Of a stretch of DNA of 16,226 nucleotides, positions 13,140 to 16,226 are shown in pieces; position 1 is the first letter of the stretch; each line of letters opens with the position of its first letter. Below the pieces are notes generated by a model, which saw only the letters and a program-made list of their open reading frames with translations, searched no databases and was not told the origin of the DNA. Source of the stretch: Burkholderiales bacterium (GTDB taxonomy: Bacteria > Pseudomonadota > Gammaproteobacteria > Burkholderiales > SG8-39); NCBI GenBank assembly GCA_017880745.1, contig JADGRR010000015.1, positions 1-16,226 on the forward strand. Reading direction: 5' to 3'. The position numbers and the translations under genes are program-made.

Positions 13140-15185
13140 ATGACCCCGGCCCCAATCGATTCCCCCCTGTTCAAAATGGCCGGCCTGCCGCAGAGCATCC
13201 GCAAGCGCGAAGGCAAGCTGGTCGCATTCGATGCGGCCAAGATCGTGAACGCGATGCAGCGCGCGCGCGCCGCCACCGGGGAATTCGAGCGCGCCGCGCT
13301 CGAGCCGGTGGCCGAGCGCGTGCTTGCCGACATCGCGACGCTGCCCGCCGGCAGCGTGCCCGACATCGAGCGCATTCAGGACAGCGTCGAGCTGGCGCTG
13401 CTGGCCGCCGGCTATTACCGCACCGCGCGCGCCTACATCGCCTATCGCGAGCAGCACCGGCGCCTGCGCGAAGACAGCCGCACCGCAGTGGACGTGGAGA
13501 GCTCGATCAACGAATACCTGGAGCGGCGCGACTGGCGCGTCAATGCCAACGCCAACCAGGGCTATTCGCTGGGCGGCCTGATCCTGAACGTGTCGGGCAA
13601 GGTGGTGGCGAACTACTGGCTCAACCACGTCTATGCGCCCGAGGCCGGGCGCGCCCACCGCGAGGGCGACATCCACATCCACGATCTGGACATGCTCGCA
13701 GGCTATTGCGCCGGCTGGTCGCTGCGCACCCTGCTGCACGAGGGCCTGAACGGGGTGCCGGGCAAGGTCGAGGCGGCGGCGCCGAAACACATGTCGAGCG
13801 CGGTCGGGCAGATCGTCAATTTCCTCGGCACGCTGCAAAACGAGTGGGCCGGCGCCCAGGCGTTCTCCTCTTTCGATACCTACATGGCGCCCTACATCCG
13901 CCAGGACGGCATGTCCTACGACGCGGTGAAGCAGTGCATCCAGGAGCTGATCTACAACCTCAACGTGCCCTCGCGCTGGGGCACGCAGACGCCGTTCACC
14001 AATCTGACCTTCGACTGGGTGTGCCCGGAAGATCTGCGCGAGCAGGTGCCGGTCATCGGCGGCAAGGAGATGCCTTTCGCCTATGGCGCGCTGCAGCGCG
14101 AAATGGACATGATCAACCGCGCCTACATCGAAGTCATGACCGCCGGCGACCATCTGGGCCGGGTGTTCACCTTCCCCATCCCGACCTACAACGTGACCCC
14201 GGATTTCGACTGGGAGTCGGAAAACGCCACGCTGCTGTTCGCGATGACCGCCAAATACGGCCTGCCGTACTTCCAGAACTTCCTCAACTCCGAACTCAAA
14301 CCCAACATGATCCGCTCCATGTGCTGCCGGCTGCAGCTCGATCTGAGGGAGCTGCTGAAGCGCGGCAACGGGCTGTTCGGGTCGGCCGAGCAGACGGGCT
14401 CGGTGGGCGTGGTGACGCTCAACTGCGCGCGGCTGGGACACCTGTACCGCGGCGACGAGGCGGCGCTCCTCGCACGCGTCGACGAACTGATGGATCTGGC
14501 CAAGAACAGCCTGGAGCTGAAGCGCAAGGTGATCCAGCGCTACATGGATGCGGGCCTGTTCCCCTACACCAAGCGCTACCTCGGCACGCTGCGCAACCAC
14601 TTTTCCACCATCGGCGTGAACGGCATCAACGAAATGATCCGCAACTTCACCGCCGATGCACACGACATCACCAGCCAGTGGGGCCACCGCTTCGCCTGCA
14701 GGCTGCTCGATCACATCCGCGCGCGCATCGTGGCGTTCCAGGAAGAGACCGGCCACATGTACAACCTCGAGGCGACGCCGGCCGAGGGCACGACCTACCG
14801 CTTTGCACGGGAGGACAGGAAGCGCTTTCCCGGCATCCTGCAGGCGGGCACGGCGGAGATGCCGTACTACACCAATTCATCGCAGCTGCCGGTGGGTTTC
14901 ACCGACGACCCGTTCGAGGCGCTGGAACGGCAGGACGAGTTGCAGCGCAAATACACCGGAGGCACGGTGCTGCACCTGTACATGAGCGAACGCGTCACTT
15001 CGGCCGATGCGTGCAAGAAGCTGGTGCGCCGCTCGCTCGAGCGCTTCGGCCTGCCCTACATCACCGTGACGCCGACGTTTTCGATCTGCCCCAAGCACGG
15101 CTATCTCGCGGGCGAACACGAATTCTGCCCGCGTTGCGACGAGGACCTGCTGGCGAAGAAGCGCGGTGAAGCCGAAGCCGCGTAG
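13140..15185 (+). CDS. nrdD: Class III anaerobic ribonucleoside-triphosphate reductase, large part lacking the glycyl radical domain
   Basis: This 681-residue protein reduces ribonucleotides to deoxyribonucleotides without oxygen. An N-terminal ATP-cone (about residues 17-108) is followed by the ten-stranded barrel, with NVPSRWGTQTPFTN (275-288) and the finger-loop Cys in RSMCCRLQLD (C395/C396). The C-terminal zinc site is C650-x2-H653 with C663-x2-C666. The protein stops 15 residues after that site, so the RVxGY glycyl radical motif that normally ends NrdD is missing. It is encoded separately at 15220. The start has AAGGA 8 bases upstream. The zinc-site form and lack of obvious formate features suggest the NrdD2-like, thioredoxin-linked type; this is a guess from motifs. 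It forms an operon with the small radical-domain gene and nrdG. Confidence 0.95.
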   Translation: MTPAPIDSPLFKMAGLPQSIRKREGKLVAFDAAKIVNAMQRARAATGEFERAALEPVAERVLADIATLPAGSVPDIERIQDSVELALLAAGYYRTARAYIAYREQHRRLREDSRTAVDVESSINEYLERRDWRVNANANQGYSLGGLILNVSGKVVANYWLNHVYAPEAGRAHREGDIHIHDLDMLAGYCAGWSLRTLLHEGLNGVPGKVEAAAPKHMSSAVGQIVNFLGTLQNEWAGAQAFSSFDTYMAPYIRQDGMSYDAVKQCIQELIYNLNVPSRWGTQTPFTNLTFDWVCPEDLREQVPVIGGKEMPFAYGALQREMDMINRAYIEVMTAGDHLGRVFTFPIPTYNVTPDFDWESENATLLFAMTAKYGLPYFQNFLNSELKPNMIRSMCCRLQLDLRELLKRGNGLFGSAEQTGSVGVVTLNCARLGHLYRGDEAALLARVDELMDLAKNSLELKRKVIQRYMDAGLFPYTKRYLGTLRNHFSTIGVNGINEMIRNFTADAHDITSQWGHRFACRLLDHIRARIVAFQEETGHMYNLEATPAEGTTYRFAREDRKRFPGILQAGTAEMPYYTNSSQLPVGFTDDPFEALERQDELQRKYTGGTVLHLYMSERVTSADACKKLVRRSLERFGLPYITVTPTFSICPKHGYLAGEHEFCPRCDEDLLAKKRGEAEAA

Positions 15186-15206
15186 AACACTCAACCACAA
15201 CAAACG

Positions 15207-15212
15207 AGGAGG
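15207..15212 (+). promoter_or_regulatory. Strong ribosome binding site of the separate glycyl radical gene
   Basis: AGGAGG, a full Shine-Dalgarno match, stands 7 bases before ATG 15220 in the 34-base gap after nrdD. It is the best ribosome binding site in the window and shows that the small gene is translated on its own, perhaps at a higher rate than nrdD. Confidence 0.85.
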
Positions 15213-15219
15213 AAACGCC

Positions 15220-15405
15220 ATGAATGCGATGACCGAAACCCAGGCCTTCACCCAAATCGAATTGCGCGACGACGAGCGCCAGCGCTGCGAAGTGTGGACC
15301 CGCGTGATGGGCTACCACCGGCCGGTGGCGTCCTTCAATACCGGCAAGAAAGGCGAGCATCACGAACGCAAGTTCTTCACCGAGTGCCGCGCCAGCCTGC
15401 GCTAA
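15220..15405 (+). CDS. Stand-alone glycyl radical domain of the anaerobic ribonucleotide reductase
   Basis: This 61-residue protein contains the glycyl radical loop normally found at the C-terminus of NrdD: TRVMGYHRPVASFNTGKKGE (about residues 27-46), with G31 as the predicted radical glycine, followed by a basic ERKFF segment. The preceding 22 residues are polar and helix-like. It lies 34 bases after the nrdD stop, in a different reading frame, with a perfect Shine-Dalgarno sequence, so it is a separate gene and not a frameshifted tail. It should dock into the NrdD barrel, be activated by NrdG through hydrogen abstraction from G31, and pass the radical to the finger-loop Cys. By analogy with GrcA/YfiD of pyruvate formate-lyase, it may be replaceable after oxygen cleavage; that is hypothesis. 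Confidence 0.88.
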   Translation: MNAMTETQAFTQIELRDDERQRCEVWTRVMGYHRPVASFNTGKKGEHHERKFFTECRASLR

Positions 15406-15421
15406 GGCGACGGCTGCGCCG

Positions 15422-16099
15422 CTGCGTATCGGCGGGCTGACTCCGCTTTCGGCGACGGACTACCCCGGCGAACTGGCCGCGGTGGTCTACTGCCAGGGCT
15501 GCCCCTGGCGCTGCGGCTATTGCCACAATCCGCACCTGCTGCCGAGCGAAGCGGTGGGCGGCATCGCCTGGAGCGAAGTGCTGGAGTTTCTGCGCCGCCG
15601 CCGCGGGCTGCTCGACGCCGTGGTGTTCAGCGGCGGCGAGCCGACCGCCCAGCCGGGGCTCGCCCGGGCAATGCGCGCAGTCAAGGCCTTGGGCTATCGC
15701 ATCGGCTTGCACAGCGCCGGCGCATACCCGCGCCGTTTCGCGGAAGTGCTGCCCCTCGTCGACTGGGTCGGCTTCGACGCCAAGGCGCCGTTCGACGCGA
15801 CCTATGAGCGTATTACCGGCGTGCGCGCGAGCGGCGCGGCGGCGCTGGCAAGCGCGCGCAGCTTGCTCGCCAGCGGCGTGGACTGCGAGTTCCGCACCAC
15901 CTGGCACGCCGGGTTCCTCAGCCTCGCAGAACTCGAGCGGCTGACCGGGACGCTTGCCGATCTGGGCGTGCGCCGCTATGCGCTGCAGGAATTTCGCGCG
16001 AGCGGCGGCGTCGGCTTCCGGCCCGAAGCGGCTACTGTCACGGCAGACCTGGATGCGCTCCAGCGGCGCTTTCCGCAGTTCAGCCTGCGGCGTGCATAG
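15422..16099 (+). CDS. nrdG: Anaerobic ribonucleotide reductase activating protein (radical SAM), unusual start
   Basis: This radical SAM activase generates the glycyl radical of the reductase. The [4Fe-4S] motif is CPWRCGYC (C-x3-C-x2-C, Tyr in the last gap), followed by the SAM-binding FSGGEPT. The reading frame contains LRIGGLTPLSATDYPGELAA before the cluster, as expected for NrdG, but no ATG, GTG or TTG precedes it after an in-frame stop at 15305. GTG 15482 would remove this conserved N-terminus. CTG 15422 is the most likely start; it has only a weak AAGG about 14 bases upstream. A +1 shift at the stop of the radical-domain gene is another possibility. From CTG it would be 225 residues, a normal NrdG length. 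It ends the operon. Confidence 0.88.
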   Translation: MRIGGLTPLSATDYPGELAAVVYCQGCPWRCGYCHNPHLLPSEAVGGIAWSEVLEFLRRRRGLLDAVVFSGGEPTAQPGLARAMRAVKALGYRIGLHSAGAYPRRFAEVLPLVDWVGFDAKAPFDATYERITGVRASGAAALASARSLLASGVDCEFRTTWHAGFLSLAELERLTGTLADLGVRRYALQEFRASGGVGFRPEAATVTADLDALQRRFPQFSLRRA

Positions 16100-16110
16100 C
16101 GATCGCGTAC

Positions 16111-16145
16111 GGGAGCGAGCCTGTGGGAGCGAGCTTGCTCGCGAA
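16111..16145 (+). repeat. REP-type palindrome (Pseudomonas-like)
   Basis: GGGAGCGAGC occurs twice, 14 bases apart (16111-16120 and 16125-16134). The second copy begins a perfect hairpin, GCGAGC-TT-GCTCGC (16129-16142), inside TGTGGGAGCGAGCTTGCTC and a following GCGAA. This is the form of the abundant REP sequences of Pseudomonas, which are spread by REP-associated tyrosine transposases. It lies 12 bases after the nrdG stop. Confidence 0.7.
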
Positions 16146-16149
16146 TTCG

Positions 16150-16213
16150 ATTGGCTGGAAACAAACGAGGTTTGCGCGCCTTAATCAAGGCGGCAATATT
16201 GCGAAGAGCCAAT
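16150..16213. repeat. Cloverleaf-like nest of inverted repeats
   Basis: Outer arms ATTGGCT (16150-16156) and AGCCAAT (16207-16213) enclose three perfect inverted repeats in a row: CAAAC-GAG-GTTTG (16162-16174), CGCCTT-AATC-AAGGCG (16177-16192) and the palindrome GCAATATTGC (16193-16202). The fold would be a multi-branched junction. It does not look like a tRNA. It could be a small structured RNA, a mobile-element end or a terminator cluster; its nature is unknown. Confidence 0.45.
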
Positions 16214-16226
16214 AGGGACGCTGGTT

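Noticed and set aside
12873..14756. 627-codon open frame on the - strand opposite nrdD
   Set aside because: It is an antisense frame of a clearly coding, GC-rich gene, with low-complexity Val/Ala/Arg/His-rich composition and no recognised domain.
13706..15169. 487-codon + strand frame inside nrdD
   Set aside because: It is a shadow frame rich in Arg, Gly and Ala; nrdD has complete motifs throughout.
15182..15222. Split of NrdD as a sequencing frameshift
   Set aside because: It would need both a lost in-frame TAG and a frame change, and it would not explain the perfect AGGAGG at 7 bases before an ATG in the gap.
16150..16213. tRNA or integron attC site
   Set aside because: Arm lengths and conserved tRNA bases do not fit, and the attC core-site ends are absent.
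1..16226. CRISPR array, rRNA or insertion sequence
   Set aside because: No regularly spaced repeats, no rRNA-like sequence and no transposase gene were seen.

Overview
The window looks like part of a chromosome from a GC-rich, facultatively anaerobic proteobacterium, most likely a betaproteobacterium. This rests on a type II aryl polyene (APE) gene set, a Crp/Fnr-family anaerobic regulator, TrxC and a class III (anaerobic) ribonucleotide reductase. The genus cannot be fixed from the sequence; a REP element near the right edge resembles those of Pseudomonas.

Region 1 (1-6239, + strand) is the end of an APE-type pigment-lipid cluster. In order it holds an MMPL/RND exporter (5' end outside the window), a NodB-type polysaccharide deacetylase, a PAP2-family membrane enzyme, a ketosynthase, a chain-length-factor-like ketosynthase, a hotdog dehydratase, a FabG-type ketoreductase and a UbiE-like methyltransferase. 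Most of these genes overlap or nearly touch, as in one operon. Region 2 (6236-9226, - strand) converges on it and carries a flavin-dependent halogenase-like oxidoreductase, a 20-codon coupled ORF, a PlsC-type acyltransferase and a family 2 glycosyltransferase. Together these would build a polyketide polyene, tailor its aryl head and attach it to a glyco/phospholipid for export to the outer membrane. No acyl carrier protein, aryl-CoA/ACP ligase or ammonia lyase is present here, so the cluster must continue to the left.

Region 3 (9467-12246) holds a DNR-like Crp/Fnr regulator, thioredoxin 2 (trxC) and, on the - strand, a beta-CASP metallo-beta-lactamase RNase-like protein. A near-consensus FNR/DNR box lies upstream of that RNase-like gene.

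Region 4 (12567-16099) holds a small hypothetical protein and then the class III ribonucleotide reductase operon. The long nrdD leader carries an FNR-like site, a pair of NrdR-like boxes with canonical spacing and a terminator-like hairpin shortly before the start codon. The main point of interest is that NrdD is split. The 681-residue subunit ends after its zinc site and lacks the glycyl radical motif, which is encoded by a separate 61-residue gene with its own strong ribosome binding site, followed by nrdG. This resembles, by analogy, the GrcA/YfiD spare part of pyruvate formate-lyase. nrdG has no ATG/GTG/TTG start that would give a complete protein.

The last 120 bases hold a REP-type palindrome and a compact cloverleaf-like nest of inverted repeats.
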